Positions 1 through 16,195 of a stretch of 64,000 nt of DNA are shown here, piece after piece (positions within the stretch are counted from its first letter, which is position 1; the number at the start of each line of letters is the position of its first letter). Under the pieces are notes generated by a model. The model worked only from the letters and a program-made list of their open reading frames with translations. It did not search any database and was not told the origin of the DNA. Both the position numbers and the translations under genes were made by a program. The stretch comes from Thamnaconus septentrionalis. Lineage: Eukaryota; Chordata; Actinopteri; Tetraodontiformes; Monacanthidae. The DNA lies in assembly GCA_009823395.1 (NCBI GenBank), contig CM020505.1, positions 12,349,129-12,413,128 of the forward strand, given 5' to 3'.

Positions 1-89
1 ATTTAATACCCAAGAAAAAATTAAACGAAACAAGACTTAGTCCACAGTCAAATTGGTATTCGATGTTTTCCTTGATGTTGTCAAAAAAA

Positions 90-134
90 AATAATAATAA
101 TAATAATAATCATAATAATAATAATAATAATAAT
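90..134. repeat. (ATA)n microsatellite
   Basis: An interrupted AAT/ATA trinucleotide run follows a short A tract. It lies in the first rrad intron downstream of the coding exon (minus-strand sense). No exon could be found in bases 1-362. Confidence 0.9.
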
Positions 135-362
135 TTCCATAATGACAGCTGAGGGCAACCTTGTAACTCCCCATGTTTCATTCTACACCTTCCGTTGATT
201 TGTCATTGGTTATTGTTTATAAGGTACAATACCACAATGATCTGTGTAAATTCACATGCCACACTAGATTAACACATTCGTCTCTGCACTCAACAGTGAC
301 CCTGGTGAGTCTGAGCCGGTTGGACGTACGGCCGATGACTCATCCGCAGCATCACCGCTCAC

Positions 363-735
363 CTGCTTCATCGTAGTCGTGACCAGCATCCTCAACTCCC
401 CCGAAGACGCGCGCCAGGCTCGACTTGCCGACGCCATGCTCGCCGAGGACGACCACCTTGTACACCTGGGACTCTGCCTCGCTGCCGGTGGAGATGACCG
501 AGTCCGAGGAGTCCGAGGCGCAGCTGCCCCGGTGCTGCTCGTTGGCGGTGTAGGACGTGCAGCGCAGCAGGTTGGACAGCTCGTCCGTCTGTCCGGTCTG
601 TGGCATCGTGGCGCGCAGGTCCCGGTCGTCCACGGGCATGCTCCTCCGGTGCAGGTTGGGCAGATTCATGGGGAACGGCATGCTGCCTCTCCTCTTGTCC
701 ATGTTCCGCAATTTGTCACCCTTGTTCAGAGTCAT
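363..735 (-). CDS. rrad: rrad (RGK small GTPase), first coding exon, partial gene
   Basis: This exon encodes the first 124 residues of a Ras-related RGK-family GTPase, a family that inhibits voltage-gated calcium channels and Rho-kinase signalling at the plasma membrane. The start is the ATG at 735-733, giving MTLNKGD, which matches the MTLN start shared by RGK proteins. The segment LHRRSMPVDDRDL is typical of RRAD rather than GEM or REM. A P-loop GEHGVGKS lies near residues 98-105, followed by ARVFGGVEDAGHDYDEA, again RRAD-like. The exon ends at a donor (CAG, then GTGAGC, on the minus strand), phase 1. The remaining G-domain exons and the C-terminal calmodulin-binding tail lie beyond the left edge. 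An in-frame ATG exists upstream at 870-868, but it falls in or beside the predicted 5' intron, so the 735 start is preferred. Gem is the main alternative identity and is less likely. Confidence 0.87.
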
Positions 736-907
736 TGTGCGTGCGACGCGCGTCTGTGGATGGGCGAGACACATGCGTAAAAATCGCACTCTGGGGTTGC
801 AAACCCGGAGTGAAACATCAGCTTGATTCGCCCCGATCCTGTTTAAACACTCGTCTGACACTGTAACCATAGTAAAATAAATAAATAAATAAAAAATTAA
901 AACTTAC

Positions 908-990
908 CTGGTCAGTGGTAGTGAATAAATCCAACAATCCTCACTTTGAAGAGCTGCTGTTTCCAAAAACGCGTTGGATGCTCGTGTCTG
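908..990 (-). other. rrad: rrad 5' untranslated exon (predicted)
   Basis: On the minus strand a strong donor (CCAG, then GTAAGT, at about 911-902) ends a short leader exon. Two acceptors could join it to the coding exon: a CAG at 863-861, implying an intron of only 47 bp, or a CAG at 756-754 preceded by a pyrimidine-rich stretch, implying 154 bp. The second is more plausible. The transcription start is placed near 985-990 from the TATA box and is an inference. Confidence 0.5.
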
Positions 991-1011
991 GTCTGAGTCT
1001 CCCCCCTCAGC

Positions 1012-1040
1012 CTACTTATATGAGGCTGGGAGTGACGTCG
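1012..1040 (-). promoter_or_regulatory. rrad: TATA box and CRE-like element of rrad
   Basis: Read on the minus strand, CTCATATAAGTAG (1024-1012) contains a TATA-like core about 30 bp before the predicted leader exon start. A CRE-like GACGTCACT lies immediately upstream (about 1039-1031). The spacing suits a focused, inducible promoter, as expected for an immediate-early-like gene. Assignment is by motif and position only. Confidence 0.5.
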
Positions 1041-2240
1041 GCAGGGATTCGCCCGGTAGAATCACGTCTCCGCTTAGTACAGCGGTGCGTAATGGTAACA
1101 TCATCCACAGGAGGGGGTGTATGACTGGAAGGGCTGAGGAATCTCCCTTCCGCATCGCCAAATTCAGAGCTTACATCTGAGGGGGCGGCCAGATGAATCT
1201 TTGAAGAGGGAAAACCCACTCAGAGCCGCTGTGATATAAATATTTAATGTTCGTTTAACGAGCGGATCTAATCGTGCTGGCCAGTGGGCATAATTATGCA
1301 ATGTCTGTTAACGACACAATGGGGGTAAACATACGAGGCAGTATCGAGCTAAATACAAATACGATTGTATTCGATGATATAATTTAAATGTCACACCTTT
1401 TTTGCAACAACAGTTGTCGCGTTGATTTAGCTGAACCCAAAATTGCTGTCAGAATCAATTCATCATTTATTATCCATCAATTCATTCATTATCCATATCA
1501 TGAATACACATGAAAATGAAAGAAGTACAGATGCAATATCAGAATTTAGGTTTGAATAAACAAAAACCGGGTGAATTTTACGGGGCAATTCGTTTTTTGT
1601 TTTTTTTCTTTGCTAAATAAACAGTAATCCATTTAATCAGAAAATCTTTGAAGTTATAATAAAATAAAAAATCACGTTTGGATGGTTTGGAGCAAACGTC
1701 TTTTCTCTGATGCCCTCTTGCACGTTTCATTTTGCGTTTGGCATATTCCCAAGCACATGACTACATTTGCACGCACACCTCGTAACCTACTCGAAAATTT
1801 GCCCTACAGACATGATTTTATTTTTAGGTCCAAGTGTGCCCTTACCAAGGAAACAAATTGTGTGTTGCTGCCCCCTGGTGTCAATAAATTTTACTCTACA
1901 GACTGAACAGCGTTTGAAGCGCAGAGCTGCCAGCCTTTGGTGTGTTAACTTACTACATACGTAGAAAAAAAAAAGATGATTGTGTAAAGTAAGTTACATA
2001 TTGGAGCATATATTTTCTGTTTACGTTTGACAAACTTGATAAAGTGACATTATTCTTGTTGGCAACATCAACCGTTGATGAAACTCTCCACGTTGGCTTG
2101 GTTTTGGTTCGTTGTGACCAAGAATAATGTGTCATGTCTAGAGTACTAGGTGTACGGAAGATACCACTTGCCATTTGAAGGTTAATGCGCCGTGTTTGCA
2201 CCGGGTGTTACATTTTTTCCCCTCCTAGGGTCGTATTCCA
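1041..2240. other. Intergenic region between divergent rrad and atp5mc3
   Basis: About 1.2 kb of mostly AT-rich sequence separates two divergently transcribed genes. I see no coding exon. It contains a CTCF-like core at 1866-1884 on the minus strand (ACACCAGGGGGCAGC, one mismatch to CCASYAGRKGGC) and AT-rich tracts near 1590-1680. Confidence 0.5.
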
Positions 2241-2244
2241 TCAG

Positions 2245-2292
2245 GAAACCGGAAGCTAACCCTTTTAACGTGACATTACGCATGCGCATGTC
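2245..2292 (+). promoter_or_regulatory. atp5mc3: atp5mc3 promoter: GABP/ETS and NRF-1-like sites
   Basis: ACCGGAAGC at 2248-2256 is an ETS/GABP (NRF-2) consensus. CGCATGCGCATG at 2279-2290 matches all but about one base of the NRF-1 palindrome. No TATA box is seen. This pair of sites is characteristic of nuclear oxidative-phosphorylation gene promoters. Function is inferred. Confidence 0.5.
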
Positions 2293-2322
2293 CCTCGCGT
2301 CTTCGACCTCTACTTCAGGCTG
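2293..2322 (+). other. atp5mc3: atp5mc3 5' untranslated exon (predicted)
   Basis: A strong donor (GGCTG, then GTGAGT, at 2323) lies just downstream of the promoter motifs. The matching acceptor is the CAG ending at 2607, after TTTTTTCATG, which opens the exon holding the start codon. The exact 5' end is not visible. Confidence 0.5.
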
Positions 2323-2667
2323 GTGAGTGCTAACCTCCTCGATCACAAATTGGTTTTGCCTTCAATTAAAATACGCTGTTATTAATGATAATAGTTTTGC
2401 TTTGCGTATCTGCTTCGGGATGACTAGTAGCCATGCCTGCTTTTCCTATCTGGCGTTCTTCGCGACAACGTTTGGTTTTAAGCTAATCTTGACCTTACTT
2501 GAGTGACGGCGTAACTTTGTACACTTTGTACCCGTCAAGCTCGTGTCATTATCCGTCGACTGTGGATTGGCGTATCTGTGTTTAATATATGTGCTTTTTT
2601 CATGCAGCAGCATATCCTGATAAAGCACCAGCTCGCTTGATTGACCTGACCACCACGTCCTGTCGTG

Positions 2668-4779
<2,112 letters not shown>

Positions 4780-4952
4780 AGCACTTAGACTTTGGCTGTG
4801 AGAGGATATGCCACATTGTCAACAACACTCAGTAGTCCAAGATGCCTTTTGAATGGTGCAATGATACCAGCTAATGTTGCCCAGTCTTTTCTTTTTTATT
4901 GGCATGTCTGTGCAGATTGCAAGCCCAGCAGATTGGATCCCTGAGAAAACCT

Positions 4953-4958
4953 AATAAA
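4953..4958 (+). terminator. atp5mc3: atp5mc3 polyadenylation signal
   Basis: AATAAA lies 174 bp after the stop codon and is the first canonical hexamer downstream. Cleavage would fall near 4970-4985. Confidence 0.6.
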
Positions 4959-4984
4959 TGTTATGATAGTTTTGCCGTATTGTA

Positions 4985-5723
4985 TATTTTACCATGTCTT
5001 GTTGACAAATCTGTCACTGATAACAGAATTAAAAAAGGAGTTCAATTCATTTGGTCTATCTGTTCATTTCAAATATCAACATTGGTGTTTTGACTCAGTG
5101 TTGGTGTTTTCCCCTCTGAAAAGTTGTGACCTTGTGACCACACACACCATGCAGTCCCAGGGCCATGTTTAATGATTGGGGTGAAATAATTTCTTTGTGA
5201 AATCACAGTATGAGTGAAGTGGAAATAAATTGTCAAAAAATATATATTTTATTATATTAATATTATTTCTTACTTGCCTTTCAGGTGGGATGCCACCAGT
5301 TTATATCACCCTGTATGAGAAAGTATTAAAAACATAAATTTGTCAGTCTGTAGAATAATGAGGTGGGTTTAATTATTTGATCACGTACCCCTTCAGAATA
5401 ATATGTACATCGGATACACAAGGTTTCCCCGCCTGATAAAGGAAAATGTATCCAATAATTAAAAGAAAAAAGAAAAGAAAAAGAAGCCTTATTTAATGGT
5501 CAGAAAATAATAGGTTTTGGAGAAACGTAACCGTCTTTACAAGCCAATCACTCCCTGAATCGTCTCAACAGAAGTAATTTACTGGCGGAACCAAGGGGGC
5601 GTCAAGTTGTTGGAGGATACATTTTAGTGACGTACCGCACCTCGAGTTTTATTTCATTCGTCCCACCAATGTATGTGAAACGACGTTTAACTGTTAAATT
5701 CAGTCGGGTGCTGACATAGCTTA
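4985..5723. other. Short intergenic region atp5mc3-nsun3
   Basis: About 740 bp of AT-rich DNA separates two same-strand genes. It has a CCAAT motif near 5665 that may belong to the nsun3 promoter. No other feature is seen. Confidence 0.45.
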
Positions 5724-9130
<3,407 letters not shown>

Positions 9131-9258
9131 TGTTGCTATAAATGATGCTATAAATCTCACGTTTTACAGCAACAAGTTGTTGAATGACAGTGTAAAGACA
9201 TCAGGGAATATGTTAATGTCAGCTGTAATGAACCGACAGAAAATTCAGTCACCTTTGA

Positions 9259-9269
9259 AATAAAATAAA
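9259..9269 (+). terminator. nsun3: nsun3 polyadenylation signal
   Basis: Overlapping AATAAA hexamers (AATAAAATAAA) begin 129 bp after the stop codon. Confidence 0.55.
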
Positions 9270-9577
9270 AAAATCACTGTTATCCAACATTTTAAGGGAA
9301 CTGTACAACATTTCTGACTCTGGAGTTATCAAAACAATATTGTCTCTGTTGCTCAGTAAATAAACGAATGAATAAACACGTGTAAATTCTTGATGAGTGC
9401 AAAATCCATTACAGGATTGTTTGATGTGAATACAAGAATGCACTGGTTTATTGTCTAATTTTCTTTCATTTTGTCATTTGTACAGTAAATCTGTCGCCCT
9501 CTTCAGTTGGTTTATGTTTCTGCTTTAGTTTATTCCACTTTAGTTCTTAAGTCCTTCCATTATATGCATCCCACCCA

Positions 9578-9735
9578 ATATACAATCAATCAATCAACTT
9601 TTATTTGTACAGCACTAAATCACATCCAAGGACGTCTCAAGCAAAGTGCGACAGCGGCCAGAAAAAACTCCCCTATGGGAAGAAACCTAGAGCAGATCCA
9701 CACGAAGGCAGATTTTTAGGACATTTAAGGCAGAA
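9578..9735. repeat. Dispersed teleost repeat fragment
   Basis: The segment beginning CAATCAATCAACTTTTATTT, followed by the AAAACTCCCCTATGGGAAG block and ending near GGCAGATTTTTAGG, resembles an abundant fish interspersed retroelement tail. Family assignment is from memory of such sequences, without a search. Confidence 0.5.
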
Positions 9736-11508
9736 ATACAGTTCCTGCCTTATGGTGGCTTGTGGTGCGTTTGCTGTGGCTGAATAGCTTCAGCAGTGGA
9801 GGAGAGCAACCGCAATCTAATTAACAGTTCCTCCTTCGTCATTTGGAACCGCTCTCAATTACTGTAGTCCCGCTGCTGTCTCACCAGGGTTCGATGTGTC
9901 ATCGTCGCCTCCCTCCAGCGTGATCGACGGCTGCGTCAGCCCTCGTACTTGTCTCATTAGGGTCGAGCCGCTCTGGTCATGCTCCAGTGAAATGTAGACT
10001 ATTTGTTTCCGACTTCTTTTTTTTTCCCCTCCCAACCGCCGAGCTGCGATTGTGCAGGCAGGAGGAGGCCGACGTCGTTTTTGATGTGACATACACGAGC
10101 TCTCTTGCTCGAGACCTTGCGAGGACGCTCTTGCTTGAGCCGTTGAGAAGTGGAGACCCGGAGTTGCTGAGTAAGCCGCGAGGAAACGTTGCGAGTTCCC
10201 ATTCAGCAATTCACTTTCATTATTCCGGCTGCCCCACTTTCTCGCCTCTTCTACCTGCCGCTGAAGGGTAGCCGCGGCCTCGGGTACGAGTGCACGCCGT
10301 TCCCCTGCCCGCCGCAAATTAAAGGCAAGCCGCGCGTCCGACGGAACGACGGCGGGGTTTCATCAGGGGTTAAACATGATCCTGACCTTTGCGCGAACCC
10401 TGGCTTGTTGATGTTCTCCATATTGCCGCGTTTCCTCAGGGGGAGAATCTCTAAGCAGCTTTCCCTTCACTTCAAAGGGAGAGAATGTAGGCCTGCTTTG
10501 CATAATCAGGTGGGGAACAGCTTTTTGCCAGAGAGGCAGGAATTAATTTGTGCCACCGCCAGATGTAATCATTAGGACTCTCGTCATCGACAATAAAGGC
10601 GGCCGAGGTGGAGAGAAGAGGAGGAATCGTGGAAGCGGCGGGCGGCGCGAGGAGCGGCGGCCGAGCACCGGACGGCCCTGAATGCCACGGGGCACCGTGG
10701 CTAAGTAGGCTAATCTGGTCTGAGCTCTGCTAAGCCAGAATGACACTTTTTTCAGTCTGCTTGGTAACATCCAGCTCTGTCACTCTCACTTCAGACACGT
10801 CGAGCAATTCCTTATTTCCTGATAGGCCTTGTCCTTCTGTGGTATTTCGGGATTCAAGTGCTGCAAAAGTACCTGCAGAAAGGACTCCACATTATGTGAT
10901 ACCGCAAGTTTCCTTTTTAGCATAGCGGTCACACTGAGAGCTATTTAGCGACACTAAGGAGTTCGGTCACAGCCGGGAAACCCACGGTTGAGTCGGTCTC
11001 TCGCAGGATGCACTTTCAGCAACACGTTAGCGCCTTTAATAAAAAATGTACTCAGGCAGAACTGAGGGCTGCAGAACTAATGATATGCTTGTGTTAATCC
11101 CAGGGTTCAGCGTTATCTTGTTGTTGTTTTTTAATGCACTTGTGACAAATGTCGAATGGAGAAAGCGTTTCTTTTTATTGTCTCCACTGCCAAAATCCTC
11201 GTGTTGAAAAGTTTCCCTCGCTGGGTTTTGATGCTGAGTGTGCCAGACGGCGAACATGAGGGCGTATGGATTTGGTAACGTTTGGAGTATCCATCACTCA
11301 TTCCCAATGTCATCATTTGTCAATATTCCATCAGTGCAAGTGAGTAACCAGGGCTGCTGCCCTTGATTGATCGTTACACAGCTAATCTCTGAGGGGGGAA
11401 ACGTCTGCAAAGGATAAATTCTGGAGAAGGTCAAGTCTGGTTGTTTTTAGAGGTTTTTCCTCCAATTTACAGGCATGCATGGTGCATATACATATACACA
11501 AATATACA

Positions 11509-11513
<5 letters not shown>

Positions 11514-11566
<53 letters not shown>
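11514..11566. repeat. (TA)n microsatellite
   Basis: About 25 uninterrupted TA units. Confidence 0.95.
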
Positions 11567-11568
<2 letters not shown>

Positions 11569-14500
11569 AATGTTTATTTATATTTATATATGTTAAACAC
11601 CTGTTGGAACTTCCAGATTGGGTTGTGGCCAGGAGACAGAAAAATGAGAACATTTCAAAGACTAACAGCAATGTGCCCATGAAATAAACTGTACCAGGTA
11701 GAGATGCATGTTTTCTTTTTTTTGCTTTCTTTTTTCTCCTATATGCTCCTGTGATTCTCTGCAGCTATGACAAGAAGACACCCCTAACAGCTGCACGAGA
11801 AGACAAAGCGCAGACTTAACAGACTGAAGGCAGGATAGATTACCCCGGCCCGGACACCCATTCATCCTTTGAGGAAAAGATAGAATTGATTGTGAGATAG
11901 AAAGCTAAAAGCCTTTGGACAGACTCACCGCCACATTGGATTTAAAAGTCGGCGCCTGGGTCTGTTCAGTATCAACTTATCACTGTACGGCAAATTAAAT
12001 GCAAATTGGAAGAGCAGATCAGAAAAAACTGGGCATTTTGAAAATGTGAGTTTTAACAGCTGGCAGCTTCAGGGGCTCTTGTGCTCTGTTTCAGTTGTGA
12101 CCCATGATGTCTTCCAAAAAGACAGATTTGTTAAGAGAAAAAAATATACATATATAGTAGAAAGCCTGTCCTTTCAACACAGCCACTGACCCTTAGTCTT
12201 TACCTCATGAAAGAATAAGCCTTCCATGTACCACCAAGTCAAATATTACTGAAACACTATTATTACGGGAAAGAGAAGTCAGTGGGTACAGCCTTCTTTA
12301 AAGAGAAAACAACAAAAATTAGCCTGCACCCAAAGGTCTCGATGGAATTATTGATGCCGTCACATATGTAAGTTGTCTATGTATTTATATATATATATAA
12401 AAAAAAGTCCTTCAAACTCGCATAGAACTCGCAGAGGACACAGCGATCTGGAGGCTTCAAAGCAAAAATATACTGATTATTATCTGATCATAATCAATGG
12501 AGATAAGACCGGCAGAGTTTGCAGTTATACGGCCAAAGTGTCCTGACCCAAGTTTCTTCTTCCCGAAGTGCTTGTGCAAACTCTATTTTGTCCTTGCGGT
12601 GGACTTTCTTAGTGCCCAGCTCATTAGCAACACAAGTGATTGCAGCACAATGACAAACAGGTGCGCGGGTTGCAATGACAATCAGCAGTCAACGCGACGT
12701 CAGGCAGCTCCAGAGTGGGAAGGCAGGTGCACTGGATGAAGTCTAGAATGGGAGGAGTCATAACGGTGTCCCTTGGCAGGAACCACACCAAACTGCAGAG
12801 TAGTAAGTTGCAGATAGGAGAGAGCGGGAAGTACGGAGGCCTCGGGGAGGAGTGGACTTAGATTTGTGTCACTGAGTACGTTCGGCACTGGCACACAGAG
12901 GTGTCAATCACGGAGCTGCTTACAATTGTATTTCGATAGTTGTTGTTGTCAGGACACTGAAAACGTATTGGGAAAATACGTGCAGAACAATATTTATCTC
13001 TAGCGTAGCAAATTGTTGCCCGCATGTCTGTTTGCACAAATGGAAGGTGTCGTTTCAGATTTACCACCATCTAGTGGTAAAGGGGCATATTGCAATCAAA
13101 TGCAGGCACGCGTACTTCCTCGTGTAGCATTTGGCATATGTTGTCACTTGAGCATGTGGCAATAAAAAAAAGAACACAGCCAGATATTATGAATGATGAC
13201 TTCACTCTAAGGATATTTTTTTTCTACATTCTCTCTACATTTTACTTTTTTATAATTTTGATCTTCAAAGTTACGGTTGTAAAAGGCCATTCTGAGTTTA
13301 TCCCTTGGTTAAAGATCCACTGAACGGTGACCAGATCCATGTTCTGGGTCACTGGAGATGGCCGCCTCCTGGCGAGTTGACCTGCTTTTTTGTCGAAATT
13401 AGAGAATGAAAAGCTCCAACATGTATACATTTACTCTGAAACATTAGCATTTTCCAGTCCGTTTAATGCCAGCGGGAAACTCTTAGTGCGACTCGCAGGG
13501 CCTTTCGGAGGCCTTCCAAGTGTTTTCAGCTAAATACCCCCACTGTGAGTGGCGCGGCGCTGGTCTCTGCGTTCATCTTTGGAGATGCGTAACATCTCAG
13601 GAGCTCTTTTACCGCCATCTACTCTGTCGATGCTGACCTGCGGGGTTCCGGCGGAACAATACACTTAGCTGCTTCGAAGTGGTCGAGTTGTAGAACATCC
13701 AAGCTGGGAGCGGGAGCTCGCTGTGGCTTCCGCTACCACCCGTTGCCCCTCTGCTTGCTTGGGGGTGGGGGATTTGATGACTGAATGAATGAGTGGTGAC
13801 AGTTAGTGGGACAAGACAGGACAGGTTTGTTTCGGGTTAGCGTCAGTGGCTCAGTGGTGGAGGTGCTGACCGGTGGAGTTCACCCTGTTTTCGGCGGGAC
13901 AAGGTGACACCGAAGACAGCGTGGTTCAGTAATATGAAGTCGGCATAAAGGCAGGCGGCTTCTTTTTACCCCTCCCCTCCCCGCGTTTGCCCGCCTCCGC
14001 CGTCCCTTCTGTGCCTTTGGAACTTTCAGTTCTCTCACTCTCCTTGTCGCTGGATGACTTTCTCTTCCCCTCCTCGGTGGCTCTCTATCTGGCTCCATCC
14101 CTCTCCTCCTCTCTCCTCTCCCCATCTCCTCTCCCTCTCCCTCTCGCACAGTTAGCCTTTGATGTTGCCGGTCCTAGCACAGAGGTAGACAGTGATGCTG
14201 CATGGCTCCTCTCTGCCTATTAATGTCTCAGCTCCTGCTCTGCCTTTCCTCCTGCGGGACGTCGTTTCACACTCCATTGAGGAGGCACAGGCACCATTTA
14301 ATCAACCTCTGTGTATGTGGTCTTAACACCTGGCTGTTGATGATCTTCATCTGTTTTTTCTTTCTTCTGAAAGGCATTGACTGCATGTGCCATGGTCATT
14401 TGTACGTTGACCTTTTTGTTCACGCACCCCACATGTTAAATGCCGACAAACAGGATTTTAAATCCAGTGAACTTATGCAGCTCAGACACCGAGGTCGTGC

Positions 14501-15910
14501 TGCCACTGTGTTGAGTGACACTGTAAGAGTCGATGCGCAACAGAAGTCACAGAACAAAAAGCAAAAGAGACACATTTGTGGGTTTTGGGGTACAGACTGC
14601 TCCAAAATCCCACGCCTGTCAACTGCAACATCTTGCTTCTTGCTGTTTTGCCTGGGCTTGAAAATTCCTGGTAACTGCTGGTGGTTGTGGGTTAGATTCC
14701 TAAGGCCGGGTCTTTCTGTGTGGAGTTTAAATGATGGGTTTTCAACAGGTTCCCTAGCTTCGTCCTGCAGTTCAAACACATGCAAGTTGGACTGAGGTTC
14801 AAGGTTGAAGAGAAATTCTTACTTTTAAAATGCCATTCCCACATGGTAGTCTGGATTTCACTGGCACTCTCATTAATATTCTCAGCATCATTTTCCCCAA
14901 TGCTATTTTTTTTTTTTTTGCTGATAAAGAATTAGTGAGTGCACAAAAATCAGAGGCGATAGGTTTGCTTTTCTCCGTGAGTCTGTTCTGTCGCACCCAC
15001 TGCCTCCTTCTCCTCTTTGTCCTCGCTGCCTATTCATCCTTCTCTCTTTCACATCGTGACAGCTCAATTACCATTCCTCACACTTGAGCTTAAAAAAAAG
15101 TACAAAAATAGAGTTGGAGGGGTGGGGGTGGGATTCTTGACCATATCAAATAATAAGTGAACTTAATTTCTTGTTCTTCACCTCTGACGCAGTGAGTGGT
15201 GGCTCCCCTCAGCTCAGAGTAATAAATGTCATTGAAGGGGTTTCGGAGGTGGAGCTGAGCTTCAGGTGGATTCTGGGAATTCGTCAAGGGGGCTGATAAT
15301 GAAACATCATGGCAAGAATGCATGAGGGAATCAATTAGTTTAGGACGGTTCTTCGTAAGGAAACCCATATCAGTGAAGTGATCATTTTTATCAGTACGGG
15401 ACAACAGAAATTCACTGAGCCAAAATCTTACCATTTTAATTTCCAAATGCGTAGCCCTCCTTCGCCACCAAACCCTTCATCTCTCCATTTCTGAGGACTC
15501 TCCTTCCCCTCCGTCTTAATCCTCTCCCTCCCCTGCTGCAGGCTCCCAGCCCGGAGCCTCGGGGATCCGCGCCACTTGATTGTGTTTTGATGTTCTTGTG
15601 AAGCTTACAAGTGCACTCAGAGCCAAGACCCATAACATACATTTTCAAGAATGCTCACCCAGGAGGGAAGGAAGCGGCGGAGGAAGGAAGAGTGCTTACA
15701 ATCACCACTGTCAGCACAGCCGACACGCCTTCAGTAGCTAAAGAGCCGCATTAAAGGCGCGGGAGGGATAGGCCCTTCTTTGCAGCCGCTAGTTCATCGT
15801 CTGACTGAATTATAATTCTTTCCTCTGGAATGAAAGAAATCAGAAAAAAAGAATTGCTGAATATTGAATTCACATGCATTTTTTAAAACTATTTTGCAAA
15901 CTCTTACTCG

Positions 15911-16195
15911 GGCCGACTGTAGCTTCAGGAAGTAGAGCAGGTTGTCCGATGACAGAAAGGTTGGCGGTTCAAATCCTGCTCCGTCCCAGTCTGTCGTTGT
16001 ATCTTTGGGCAAGACACTTAACCCACATTGCCTCATACAAATGTGTGTGAATGTTGCGTGGTGGTCGGAGGGGCTGTTTGGTGCAGATTGGCTGCCACTA
16101 CACATGGATCTCACCACCACCGGTGTGAATGAATAATGGGTTCAATGTAAAATGCTTTGAGTGCCTAAAAAAGCGCCATATAAATCCAATCCATT
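15911..16195 (+). mobile_element. tRNA-derived SINE (family A)
   Basis: A tRNA-like head has an A-box-like TAGCTTCAGGAAGTAGAGC and the B-box GGTTCAAATCC near 15967. It is followed by a body containing GGGCAAGACACTTAACCCAC and a tail ending AAATCCAATCCATTATTATT. A second copy of the same family lies at about 30381-30655. It is a short interspersed element, not a functional tRNA. Confidence 0.7.

Noticed and set aside
14202..14795. Open frame of 197 codons from a true ATG between nsun3 and epha6
   Set aside because: No recognisable domain, Cys/Leu-rich low-quality composition, an overlapping open frame on the other strand, and no splice or promoter context. Most likely chance.
15911..15985. 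Possible functional tRNA gene
   Set aside because: A and B boxes are present but no cloverleaf can be folded by eye, and the sequence continues into a repeated SINE body.
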